A stretch of DNA of 10,325 bases from CAZZBK01 sp964387325 (GCA_964387325.1 CAYLYE010000219.1:1-10325), one strand, 5' to 3'; numbered from the stretch's first letter, positions 1-6,806 are shown. The notes: generated by a model not told the origin, from the letters alone. Program-made: numbers and translations.

Positions 1-918
1 TGCCCCACGTTCACCACGCAGAGTTTTGACGTGCTGTCGCATGGCATGCGGCAGGTCGCGGCGGCCTGCGAACAGTGGCGCGACGTGGGCGAGGCGGTCG
101 TGGGCATCCACCAGGAAGGACCGTACTTTGCCACGGAAGATGGCCCGCGCGGGGCCCATCCGGTCGAGCATTGCAAAGCGCCCGACTGGGACGAGTTTCA
201 GCGATTTCAAGACGCGGCGGGTGGTCGCATTCGCATCTTGACCATGTCGGTCCACTTTGACAACGCGGCCGATTTTATCGCCAAGGTGACCGCCTCGGGC
301 GTGATTGTCGCCATCGGTCATACCGGCGCGAATGGCGAGCAAATCCGTGCGGCCGTTGATGCCGGCGCGCAAATGAGCACGCATCTTGGCAACGGCGCCC
401 ATCGCATGCTACGGCGACATCCCAACTACATCTGGGATCAACTCGCTGAAGATCGTTTGGTCGCTAGCCTGATTGTTGACGGCCTGCACCTACCTGGCGA
501 AGTGGTCAAATCGATGGTGCGAGCCAAATCGCCCGAACGCGTGGTGATCGTGAGCGATGTGTCCGGACTGGCCGGCTTGCCACCCGGAAAGTATCGCTCG
601 AGCGGCTGCGAGTTGGAGATTCTCGCCGATGGCCGACTGGTGATTGCGGGCCAAGATCAACTGCTGGCCGGGGCGTCGCTGCCCATCGGCTTCGGGGTGG
701 CGAACATGATTCGCTTTGCGGGAGTCGACCTGCGGACCGCCGTGACGATGGCCTCGACCGCACCCGCTCGGTTGATTGGAGCCCCGTGCGGAGGACTCAA
801 GCCCGGTGATCGCGCCGACTTGGTGCTTTTTAACTGGTCGCCTCAAGCACCTACGATCGAGATCCTGGCCACGCTGCAGGCGGGCCAAGTGGTATCTGGC
901 CAACTACCGAGCAGGTAG
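1..918 (+). CDS. NagA-like amidohydrolase (N-acetylglucosamine-6-phosphate deacetylase family), 5' end cut off
   Basis: The reading frame is open from base 1, so the start lies upstream of the window; 305 residues are visible, ending at TAG. The family removes acetate from N-acetylglucosamine-6-phosphate in the cytoplasm, feeding amino-sugar recycling. Visible family marks, numbered from the first visible residue: HQEGP with the metal-ligand Glu39, GAHP (His53), GHT (His107), STHLGN (His128), DGLH (His163), the catalytic-type Asp186 in VSD, and the C-terminal LKPGDRADLVLF signature of the amidohydrolase barrel's beta-sandwich. The metal and catalytic positions therefore look intact. The stretch after STHLGN (GAHRMLRRHPNYIWDQ) differs from the usual NAM region of E. 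coli-type NagA, so this may be a divergent subgroup with a different amino-sugar substrate. The gene converges on the BON gene. Family assignment is strong; exact substrate is inferred. Confidence 0.85.
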   Translation, partial: CPTFTTQSFDVLSHGMRQVAAACEQWRDVGEAVVGIHQEGPYFATEDGPRGAHPVEHCKAPDWDEFQRFQDAAGGRIRILTMSVHFDNAADFIAKVTASGVIVAIGHTGANGEQIRAAVDAGAQMSTHLGNGAHRMLRRHPNYIWDQLAEDRLVASLIVDGLHLPGEVVKSMVRAKSPERVVIVSDVSGLAGLPPGKYRSSGCELEILADGRLVIAGQDQLLAGASLPIGFGVANMIRFAGVDLRTAVTMASTAPARLIGAPCGGLKPGDRADLVLFNWSPQAPTIEILATLQAGQVVSGQLPSR

Positions 919-945
919 CTGGCGGTCGTTAACGATGAGCCTAAG

Positions 946-1020
946 GTCAATTAGGCCACCGTTAATTAGGCCACCGTTAATTAGGCCACCGTTAATTAGG
1001 CCACCGTTAACTAGGCCACC
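946..1020. repeat. Five tandem 15-bp repeats at the 3' end of the BON gene
   Basis: Five head-to-tail 15-bp units of gttaattaggccacc fill this stretch. Three units (961-1005) are identical; the first (946-960) and the last (1006-1020) each differ by one base. The period is five codons. On the minus strand each unit reads ACG GTG GCC TAA TTA in the BON gene's frame, so every unit repeats the gene's last codons (Thr-Val-Ala) plus a stop. The array lies between the convergent ends of the NagA-like and BON genes and looks like slippage expansion of the BON gene's 3' end. Confidence 0.95.
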
Positions 1021-1241
1021 GTCGTCTCGTCAACCAGCCGCACAACCCCCGCTACGCGTTGGCAGCACTGTTGGCAGATTTGCTTGTCATAAAACGTATG
1101 CAGACGACCACTTAGGGTCACCGTGCCATTGTCGGCCGTGACGTTCAGCTGGCGCAATGCGGGTTTATGTCGACCGTGTAGAAAATTCCATACCCGACGT
1201 TCCAAATCCCGATCCGATGTGGCTGACAGCACTCCTACCAT
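1011..1241 (-). CDS. Small BON-domain protein
   Basis: This encodes 76 residues that are nearly all one BON domain. The pattern is a helix (DRDLERRVWNFL, about residues 10-21), a strand with the typical NVTADNGTVTLSGRL (33-47), a second helix (YDKQICQQCCQRVAGV, 51-66) and the final strand VRLVDETTV. BON domains are known from OsmY, secretins and mechanosensitive channels and are thought to bind phospholipid or protein surfaces. There is no signal peptide or membrane segment, so this copy is predicted to be cytoplasmic. Three cysteines (56, 59, 60) cluster in helix 2, which is unusual. The ATG has GGAG (1247-1250) five bases upstream. The stop TAG lies in the last copy of the 15-bp repeat. A consensus sigma-54 promoter lies upstream (1318-1334). 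The domain is clear; the function is not. Confidence 0.8.
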   Translation of the reverse strand: MVGVLSATSDRDLERRVWNFLHGRHKPALRQLNVTADNGTVTLSGRLHTFYDKQICQQCCQRVAGVVRLVDETTVA

Positions 1242-1304
1242 AATTGCTCCATCCTTTTGTGTTGGTTGATCCTAGCGGCCGTATTAGATCGGCCAATCGG
1301 TTGG

Positions 1305-1340
1305 ATGCCCTTTACCGTGCAAGCGGTGTGCCAAGGGCAT
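1305..1340. repeat. 8-bp inverted repeat framing the sigma-54 promoter
   Basis: ATGCCCTT at 1305-1312 is the exact reverse complement of AAGGGCAT at 1333-1340, with 20 bases between. An inner pair, ACCG at 1314-1317 and CGGT at 1324-1327, could extend it as a hairpin. The arms enclose almost exactly the sigma-54 core promoter: one arm abuts the -24 element and the other covers the predicted transcription start near 1307. It could be a repressor operator or chance. What is seen is only the symmetry and the position. Confidence 0.5.
1318..1334 (-). promoter_or_regulatory. Sigma-54 (RpoN) -24/-12 promoter for the BON gene
   Basis: Read on the minus strand, this is TTGGCACACCGCTTGCA. It matches the RpoN core consensus TGGCAC-N5-TTGCW at every fixed position, with exactly 10 bases between the -24 GG and the -12 GC. 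Transcription should begin near base 1307, giving a leader of about 65 bases before the BON ATG at 1241. RpoN promoters stay closed until an AAA+ enhancer-binding protein acts from upstream, so the BON gene is probably tightly switched by a signal rather than constitutive. The next upstream gene ends at its own terminator, so the BON gene is the only evident target. Confidence 0.8.
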
Positions 1341-1467
1341 GCAAGCAGATCAAGTGCGATTGGATTTTAGCACTCGCATAGCCGTAAAACGTGTGAGTTC
1401 TGTACTTAATTGTGGTGCAGAAATTACGAGCGCCCAGGTTCATGGCTCGTCTCGAATGTGCCTATCT

Positions 1468-1485
1468 TGTGCGCACAGGTGTGCG
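1468..1485. promoter_or_regulatory. Palindrome TGTGCGCACA plus an extra half-site: candidate activator-binding site
   Basis: Bases 1468-1477 form the perfect 10-bp palindrome TGTGCGCACA. A further TGTGCG half-site starts 12 bases later (1480-1485), close to one helical turn. Relative to the predicted sigma-54 start near 1307, this lies at about -160 to -180, within reach of bacterial enhancer-binding proteins. A weaker dyad (AGTGC at 1353-1357, GCACT at 1370-1374) lies closer. The symmetry is seen; the binding role is inferred from position. Confidence 0.35.
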
Positions 1486-1497
1486 AAAAGATGGCGC

Positions 1498-1526
1498 AAA
1501 AATATGCCTCGCAAATAGCGAGGCAT
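1498..1526 (-). terminator. Rho-independent terminator of the 628-residue exported protein gene
   Basis: On the minus strand a perfect 9-bp stem (ATGCCTCGC paired with GCGAGGCAT, loop TATTT) is followed directly by ATTTTTG. It starts about 30 bases after the TAG at 1558. A smaller hairpin (CTCGA, four bases, TCGAG; 1527-1540) stands between the stop codon and the stem. GC-rich stem plus T-run on this strand only makes it a one-way terminator that separates this gene from the BON gene downstream. Confidence 0.8.
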
Positions 1527-1557
1527 CTCGAAAAATCGAGCAAGAGGGCTGTAATTT

Positions 1558-3444
1558 CTAGCGAATACGCCCCCGAACTCCGTTGGGCTGCTGGGCGGCC
1601 GCGTTCCCTTGGCGACTCTTATCGAGCGTAAAGCCAATCAAAAACCAGCCGTTCTCTTCGCTGATCACCGTACCACCCCCCGTGCTGGCATGCTGTTTGA
1701 TGCTTTCAAAGGGGGGCAGCTTGCTGCCATCCAACTGTTGAACTGCGGGCATTTTACTGGTGGGGTCCGTCAACATGGCATTGAGCAGCTTGCCCGCCAG
1801 GTTGCTCGCCTCCATCAGTTTGTTCTGCCGAAGCAACTCATACGCCACGAGAAAGCGTTCTTGGTTGGGGTAAAAACTCTCCGCGGCCGCGGGAGGAGCC
1901 TTGCCGTCTTTGCCAACCAGCTTGCCAATCTCGCCACGGATGAATTGATATTCATTGTCGCCGGCCAAGGGGGCTGCTGCTTGCGGGGTCTTCACGATCT
2001 CTAAAATCTGCTCGAAATGAGAGCTGACAAAAAGATACCCATTCGCAACACCAACGCCTTGACGGGGGGCGGGAACCTTCTGCTGGTTGACGCCGGCATT
2101 AATGTCGAGCGGGGCAACGCTCCCTTCGTCCGGAATGATCTCATAAATTTTGGTCCCCTCGACGACATGAACCTTGGCGCTTTCGTCGTTCTTCATCAGT
2201 CGCTCGATCGCGGCTGCCAATGCCGGCGGATTCTTGGCCTTTACGGCGATCAAGCGCCGTTGGCTATGCACGCCAATCGGCTTCTTGTTGTCAATCATCA
2301 CGGTCGCACGCGGCTTGAGATGCGCGACGATGTCGCCACGCAGATCAATCTTCGGGCCGTCCGGATCGTTCTTCAAGCTGTCGATCACATCGGGCCAAAT
2401 CTCGTCCCCTTCGCCGAACATCGTGTCAAATAACGTGCCAAAGTTGTCGAACGCATTGAGCGGATCGATATGCAACGTCAGGTACGAGGCGATGGCATTC
2501 GAGACGAACTCTTCCGGCTCAAAATCGTCGGTATTCGGGAATTTGAGCATGCGCATCGCCCGTTGCCAGGGCTGAGGCGCGTAGATCGAAATACGATAGA
2601 TCAGACCGTATTGCTCGGCACTAAAGTTGATATGCCCACCGATTCCTTTGACGGCGTCAAAGCCTTCTTTCTTGGCGATCTTGAAGTAATCGGTCCCCTT
2701 GAGTTGCTTGGTCGAGCCAGCCCGCAGGCAGTCCCCCACCCCGATGGGGTCAATGTAAAACTTCGCCTGATGCGCCAAACTAACGGACGTCTCACAACGT
2801 TTCATTGTGGTGACATAGGCTGGCTGGGTCGACAGGCTGTCGCGGCGTTCCTTGGTCGCAAACTTCAATATCTGCGTTGCCAACTCCAAATCATCGACCA
2901 CGACCAATTGTTGGTCGTTGAGCAAAAAGTAAATGGAGTGATGCGACGGAGCGCCATTTTCGCCAGGGACTTCAAAGTGACTGAGTGTGACGCCGCCGAT
3001 TTGGTGGGGGCTGCGTCGCGCACCACGCTGGGTGGTCAAAAACTGTTCGACCTTGGCGATGGTTTCCTTAGCCGCCTCGAGGTTCTTGGCCACCTCGACA
3101 ATCGCCACGAAATTGGCTTGGCCATCGCTGGCTTTACACAGCCCCAGAGCCAACTCGCCCGAGGCCAGACCTTCTAAATCTTCGATCGTAATACCGATTC
3201 GGTCCTTGAGTCCTTTGTTCTTTTGTTGAAACTGTTGCTTGAGATCTTCGACGAACGGCTGCATAGTTGGGTCGTCGATCAATCGTCCCAGCGGGGAACG
3301 GTGGAACCCATCCGACAGCGCATCGACATCGGGGACCGAGAGAAACGCCTTGGTATCGGCCGGCAGCAACGAATCGGCTGGCGGAGCAGCCTGGGCCGTC
3401 CCCACCAAAACGAGCAACCATGCTGCAACAAACGAATACTTCAC
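1558..3444 (-). CDS. Exported protein of unknown function, planctomycete type (628 aa)
   Basis: I do not know a function. The frame could be read from an ATG at 3561, but I chose GTG at 3444. It has GAGGAG nine bases upstream (3454-3459) and gives a clean signal peptide: Lys2, a hydrophobic core (FVAAWLLVLVG), then AQA-A with likely cleavage after residue 19. The mature protein begins APPADSLLPADTKAFLSVPDVDAL, an opening often seen in large secreted planctomycete proteins, where the LPADT segment is followed by residues suggesting an N-terminal alpha/beta repeat. No membrane segment follows the signal, so it should be soluble outside the cytoplasmic membrane. Stretches such as LEGLASGELALGLCK (about 90-104) and the Pro/Ala-rich KDGKAPPAAAESFYP late in the protein are typical of this family. 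It has its own terminator and is probably transcribed alone. Confidence 0.75.
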   Translation of the reverse strand: MKYSFVAAWLLVLVGTAQAAPPADSLLPADTKAFLSVPDVDALSDGFHRSPLGRLIDDPTMQPFVEDLKQQFQQKNKGLKDRIGITIEDLEGLASGELALGLCKASDGQANFVAIVEVAKNLEAAKETIAKVEQFLTTQRGARRSPHQIGGVTLSHFEVPGENGAPSHHSIYFLLNDQQLVVVDDLELATQILKFATKERRDSLSTQPAYVTTMKRCETSVSLAHQAKFYIDPIGVGDCLRAGSTKQLKGTDYFKIAKKEGFDAVKGIGGHINFSAEQYGLIYRISIYAPQPWQRAMRMLKFPNTDDFEPEEFVSNAIASYLTLHIDPLNAFDNFGTLFDTMFGEGDEIWPDVIDSLKNDPDGPKIDLRGDIVAHLKPRATVMIDNKKPIGVHSQRRLIAVKAKNPPALAAAIERLMKNDESAKVHVVEGTKIYEIIPDEGSVAPLDINAGVNQQKVPAPRQGVGVANGYLFVSSHFEQILEIVKTPQAAAPLAGDNEYQFIRGEIGKLVGKDGKAPPAAAESFYPNQERFLVAYELLRQNKLMEASNLAGKLLNAMLTDPTSKMPAVQQLDGSKLPPFESIKQHASTGGGTVISEENGWFLIGFTLDKSRQGNAAAQQPNGVRGRIR

Positions 3445-3573
3445 GATGGGGTTCTCCTCAACCTCGATTAGGATGCGCTGACCAGCTGTACGAGTGTACG
3501 AACGTTGAGCCAATGAGGCTCCGTCATCCCGAACTTCCAGTTCGGCCGAGAGTTTAGTCACCGGAAACCAACG
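3445..3573. promoter_or_regulatory. Divergent promoter region with three small repeats
   Basis: This 129-base gap separates the starts of the exported-protein gene (-) and the HD-domain gene (+) and must carry both promoters; I see no convincing -35/-10 pair. It holds a direct repeat (TGTACGA at 3487-3493 and 3495-3501, period 8), a 5-bp inverted repeat (GAGCC 3507-3511, GGCTC 3517-3521) and a perfect 7-bp inverted repeat with a three-base centre (CCGAACT 3529-3535, AGTTCGG 3539-3545). The last lies 28 bases before the HD gene's ATG and could be an operator or a leader hairpin near its ribosome site. Confidence 0.4.
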
Positions 3574-4968
3574 ATGCTAGGTGAATTTGACGGCGAAGCC
3601 CTGATCAACGACCCAATTCACGGGTACATCCCCCTGTCATCGGGGGGGGGCCGCACATCTTCCGAGGTCAGCGAGCGCACGATCCTCGACCACCCCTGGG
3701 TGCAGCGACTGCGGCAAATTCACCAGTTGCAAACGGCTTGGTGGGTCTTTCCGACCGCTGAGCACACCCGTTTTCAGCACGTGCTGGGGGCCATGCACTT
3801 GGCCAGTCGTGCCGTCGAGCGGTTGTTCGCGAGCCTGCAAAAAACTTGCCCCGACGTCCCCAGTCGCGGCTACGTCGAGTCTCTCGTGCGATTGGCGGCT
3901 CTGTTACACGACGTCGGGCACGGACCGTTCGGCCATTTTCTCGACGAACATTTGCTCTGCCATCACGGTCTCACGCACGAAACGCTCGGCGCGAAGATTA
4001 TCCTCGACGAGTTGGGCGAGCTGATTCGCGGTGTGCGGCGCAACCCCAACTCGGCACTCGAGGCCGGCGAGGAACTCGATCCACGACAGATTTGCTACCT
4101 CATCACCCGACCGCGCGGCGAGACCGACGCGCCGCTCTGGTTGCGTCTGCTCCGCTCGTTGTTTAGCGGCCTGTACACGGTCGACAACATGGACTTTGTG
4201 CTGCGCGACGCCTACATGGCCGGTTTTAGCACCAAGATGTTCGATCTCGACCGCCTGCTGCATTACAGCTTTTTCACTCCCCAGGGGCTCACGATCCACA
4301 GTCGCGGGCTGAGCGCCCTGGTGCGATTCATCACGGTGCGCAGTGAACTATTTCGTTCGCTGTATTTTCACCGCACGGTACGGGCTCTGGATTTGACCTT
4401 GGCCGATCTGTTTGCCGAGAGCCGCGAGCTTATATTTCCTGGCAACCCGGCTGAGCGGCTCGACGATTACCTGCGGTTCACGGAATGGTCGCTGCTGATC
4501 GACGTGGCCCGCTGGCCACACGACCCCGACGAGCGCAAGCGATCGCTGGGCGCACAGTGGGCCGAGCTATTGGCGCGCCAGGTCCGTTGGAAAATGGTGG
4601 CTGAGCGGACCGTGTTTTTTGAGCCGGGCAAGAGCGAGCAAGGCACGGTCTTTAGTCGCGAGGAGTTTTTTCTCTCCGCGCTCCGTGAGGCACTGCCGGA
4701 TCATTTACGCGCGCTTCCGTTGCGAGTCGATTTGGCTCGACACGTTCATCGGCCGGGCACCCGCGCCGCGGCAGCCGGTCAAAACTTCCTCTACGACCAG
4801 CAGCACGACGAGGTCCGCCCCCTCTCCGACAGCGAGTTATTTCGGCAGATCCCGCTGAGTTACCGCCTCTGCCGCATTTATGCCTCCGACACGAAACATC
4901 AGCTCGAGCTCTCGTCGGCACTCGACGCCTTAATCAGCGCCGGAGCCGACGACCGCACCAACATGTGA
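3574..4968 (+). CDS. HD-domain phosphohydrolase (dNTPase/SAMHD1-like superfamily)
   Basis: The 464-residue protein opens with INDPIHGYIPL, the signature of this HD family, followed by the metal-binding set: His69 in TRFQH, His112-Asp113 in LLHDVGHGPFGH, and Asp204 in YTVDNMDFVLRDAYMAG, which aligns with the fourth metal ligand of SAMHD1. Relatives hydrolyse dNTPs or other nucleotides; the actual substrate here is unknown. No membrane segment or signal is present, so it is cytoplasmic. Compared with family members, which run straight from GYI-L into the ILDTP-type helix, it carries an insertion (SSGGGRTSSEVS, residues 22-33) encoded partly by a nine-G run. The ATG has GGAAA six bases upstream. 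The glutamyl-Q-tRNA synthetase gene starts 12 bases after its stop, so the two are probably cotranscribed. Confidence 0.85.
   Translation: MLGEFDGEALINDPIHGYIPLSSGGGRTSSEVSERTILDHPWVQRLRQIHQLQTAWWVFPTAEHTRFQHVLGAMHLASRAVERLFASLQKTCPDVPSRGYVESLVRLAALLHDVGHGPFGHFLDEHLLCHHGLTHETLGAKIILDELGELIRGVRRNPNSALEAGEELDPRQICYLITRPRGETDAPLWLRLLRSLFSGLYTVDNMDFVLRDAYMAGFSTKMFDLDRLLHYSFFTPQGLTIHSRGLSALVRFITVRSELFRSLYFHRTVRALDLTLADLFAESRELIFPGNPAERLDDYLRFTEWSLLIDVARWPHDPDERKRSLGAQWAELLARQVRWKMVAERTVFFEPGKSEQGTVFSREEFFLSALREALPDHLRALPLRVDLARHVHRPGTRAAAAGQNFLYDQQHDEVRPLSDSELFRQIPLSYRLCRIYASDTKHQLELSSALDALISAGADDRTNM
3642..3650 (+). repeat. Nine-G homopolymer inside the HD-domain gene
   Basis: Nine consecutive G fall at codons 23-26 of the HD gene and encode part of Ser-Gly-Gly-Gly in a segment absent from typical relatives. 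Loss or gain of one G would shift the frame only 70 bases into the gene and remove every catalytic residue. Such runs are hot spots for polymerase slippage and for sequencing error, so the in-frame length should be treated with care. Confidence 0.9.
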
Positions 4969-4980
4969 GCGCCCCTCAGA

Positions 4981-5943
4981 ATGTCATCGCCTCCGCTTGT
5001 CGGCCGGTTGGCTCCATCGCCTACGGGTGCTCAACACATCGGCAACGCGCGTACCTATTTGTTGGCATGGTTGTCGATCCGTTCACGCGGCGGGCGCCTC
5101 ATTATGCGGATCGAGGATATTGACTCGCCGCGAGTCAAGCCGGGCGCGACCCAGCAGGCAATCGATGATTTGCATTGGCTCGGGCTCGACTGGGACGAGG
5201 GGCCCGACGTGGGCGGTCCACAGGCTCCATACGTACAAACCGAACGCGTCGAACGGTACCGCGCCGCGATTGAGATGATGCAAGCCGCCGAGCAGGTCTA
5301 CCCTTGCACCTGCACGCGCGGCGACATCGAATCGGCCGCCAGCGCGCCGCACTTGGGCCAGGAAGGCCCCGTGTACCCCCGCACCTGTTTTACTCGCCGC
5401 GTGGTCGATGCCGTTGGGCTCAATCAGCCCTATGGCTGGCGATTCCGCACGCACGACGAGCCACGGCAGCTTGTCGATCGCTGCTGCGGCGCTCAGTCCG
5501 CGCGATTGGCCTCGCACTGGGGAGACTTTATCGTGAGCAAAATGGACGGCGGGCCCGCGTATCAGCTGGCGGTCGTCGTCGACGATCATGAGATGGGGGT
5601 GACCGAGGTGTTGCGCGGCGACGACTTGTTGCCGAGCGCGTTTCGTCAATCGGCCCTCTATGAGTTCTTTGCTTGGCAGCCGCCGCAGTTCGCCCACGTC
5701 CCGCTGGTCGTGGGTCCCGACGGACGACGGTTGGCCAAGCGACATGGCGACACCCGGTTGTCCGTGCTGCGCGACGCGGGGGTCTCTTCCGCGCGGCTTG
5801 TCGGCCTGCTGGCTCACTCGTGTGGGCTGATCGACCGTCCCGAGCCGGTCGTACCTCGGGAATTGCTCACGGCTTTCGATTTGAGCAAAATGCCTCGCCA
5901 GCCTTGGGTGTTTACCGAGCCAATGTGGCAATCGGTTTACTAA
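4981..5943 (+). CDS. gluQ: Glutamyl-Q-tRNA(Asp) synthetase
   Basis: The 320-residue protein is a truncated glutamyl-tRNA synthetase paralogue that attaches glutamate to queuosine at position 34 of tRNA(Asp), in the cytoplasm. Evidence in order: GRLAPSPTGAQHIGNA with the HIGH-type motif (residues 8-22), RIEDIDSPR (43-51), the zinc site of this family with Cys109, Cys111, Tyr132 and Cys136 (CTC...YPRTC), AYQLAVVVDDHEMGVTEVLRGDDLL (193-217), and the KMSKS-type motif as RRLAKRHGD (249-257). There is no anticodon-binding domain, which separates it from GltX. The KMSKS equivalent is LAKRH where E. coli has LSKQN; the key Lys253 is kept. The start ATG follows the HD gene by 12 bases with no clear ribosome site, suggesting coupling. 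A hairpin lies right after the stop. Confidence 0.92.
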   Translation: MSSPPLVGRLAPSPTGAQHIGNARTYLLAWLSIRSRGGRLIMRIEDIDSPRVKPGATQQAIDDLHWLGLDWDEGPDVGGPQAPYVQTERVERYRAAIEMMQAAEQVYPCTCTRGDIESAASAPHLGQEGPVYPRTCFTRRVVDAVGLNQPYGWRFRTHDEPRQLVDRCCGAQSARLASHWGDFIVSKMDGGPAYQLAVVVDDHEMGVTEVLRGDDLLPSAFRQSALYEFFAWQPPQFAHVPLVVGPDGRRLAKRHGDTRLSVLRDAGVSSARLVGLLAHSCGLIDRPEPVVPRELLTAFDLSKMPRQPWVFTEPMWQSVY

Positions 5944-5945
5944 TA

Positions 5946-5977
5946 TCCGAGCCAGAGACTCACGTCCCCGGCTCGGA
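5946..5977 (+). terminator. Hairpin after gluQ, possible terminator
   Basis: TCCGAGCC (5946-5953) pairs perfectly with GGCTCGGA (5970-5977), leaving a 16-base loop, three bases after the gluQ stop. No T-run follows, so it is not a textbook rho-independent terminator. It may act as a weak terminator, protect the 3' end of the HD-gluQ transcript, or be a protein-binding site. The rest of 5978-6141 shows no gene and no clear promoter. Confidence 0.4.
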
Positions 5978-6141
5978 ATCATGGGCACAGCGAAACCCTG
6001 CGCTCTCAGCGGGGTTGAATCAGCTATCGGAGGTCACGGGCGAGCAACGGTACGAGGCACTGGCCAGCGATGGTCGTTGCACCGTACCATGTAAGGTGCC
6101 GTGGGTTTGGTCTCCGAGCAACGTTTGCGAGTTTGCCCCCT

Positions 6142-6792
6142 GTGGCGGTCAGCAGCAGCGACACACACGAGTTCATCGATTACGAACTGCGGGACCCCGA
6201 TGTCCGGCTGATGCTCGACGTACGCGCCGATAACGCGGCCGCTTTTGAGGAACTCATGCTCCGCTACCAGCATCGGGTCATCACAATTCTCGAACACCTT
6301 GTCGGTCGCGGCGGACAGGCCGAGGACCTGGCCCAGGATGTGTTCCTGCGGATCTACCGGGCTCGCAAACAGTATGTTCCCGGCTCAAAATTTTCGACCT
6401 GGCTGTTCACGATTGTCAATAACGTGGCGTCGAACGCCCGGCGGTCGCAATCGCGGCGCCGCGAAGTGAACGTCGTCGCCTCGGTCACCGAGAGCGGATC
6501 GATGTCCGCTTCGCCGCTCGATGAGATGGCCTTGGCCGCCAGCGGCTTGCTCCCCACGCGGCAGCTCGACAAGGCCGAGATGCGTGACATCGTTCGCTTG
6601 GCTTTGGAGTCGTTGAACGATCGCCAGCGGATGGCGGTGTTGCTCAATAAATTCGAGAGCATGAGTTACGAAGACATTGCCGCGGCGATGGAAATGACGC
6701 CGCAGGCCATCAAATCGTTGCTGTCGCGAGCACGGCTCAACCTGCGCGAGGTGCTCGAACCCTACCTGCAACAAGGCAAACGCCCTCTTTGA
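6142..6792 (+). CDS. ECF-type RNA polymerase sigma factor
   Basis: The 216-residue protein has sigma region 2 (AAAFEELMLRYQHRVITILEHLVG, EDLAQDVFLRIYRARKQY and FSTWLFTIVNNVASNARR, about 32-101) and region 4 (LNDRQRMAVLLNKFESMSYEDIAAAMEMTPQAIKSLLSRARLNLRE, about 158-203), with no region 1 or 3, as in ECF sigma factors. It directs polymerase to a small regulon. I chose GTG at 6142: homology-like sequence begins soon after it, and the 24 codons back to the alternative ATG at 6070 have poorer codon use and no family features. That ATG has a GAGG twelve bases upstream and cannot be excluded. The anti-sigma gene follows by 14 bases, and the pair is probably cotranscribed, as is usual. Confidence 0.88.
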   Translation: MAVSSSDTHEFIDYELRDPDVRLMLDVRADNAAAFEELMLRYQHRVITILEHLVGRGGQAEDLAQDVFLRIYRARKQYVPGSKFSTWLFTIVNNVASNARRSQSRRREVNVVASVTESGSMSASPLDEMALAASGLLPTRQLDKAEMRDIVRLALESLNDRQRMAVLLNKFESMSYEDIAAAMEMTPQAIKSLLSRARLNLREVLEPYLQQGKRPL

Positions 6793-6806
6793 ACTCCGGT
6801 TCGCCC

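Noticed and set aside
939..956. Small hairpin GCCTAA / TTAGGC with six-base loop after the NagA-like gene
   Set aside because: Only six pairs, no T-run, and partly made of the 15-bp repeat; not enough to call a terminator.
946..1020. CRISPR or att-like interpretation of the tandem repeat
   Set aside because: Units are directly abutting 15-mers without spacers, and no cas, integrase or transposase gene is nearby.
2470..3177. Long open frame of 235 codons on the plus strand, antisense to the exported protein
   Set aside because: It runs opposite a gene with signal peptide, ribosome site and terminator; the translation shows no domain and reflects GC-rich codon bias.
3445..3561. N-terminal extension of the 628-residue exported protein to ATG 3561
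   Set aside because: It would bury the signal peptide 39 residues inside the protein and leave no room for the divergent promoters; GTG 3444 has a proper GAGGAG site.
5083..5988. 301-codon minus-strand frame across gluQ
   Set aside because: Completely antisense to a clear GluQ with all motifs; the predicted protein has no recognisable features.
6044..6100. Possible structured leader before the sigma gene (GGTACG/CGTACC and GGCAC/GTGCC pairs)
   Set aside because: The pairs would cross each other as a pseudoknot and are only five to six bases long; no riboswitch or RNA family is recognisable.
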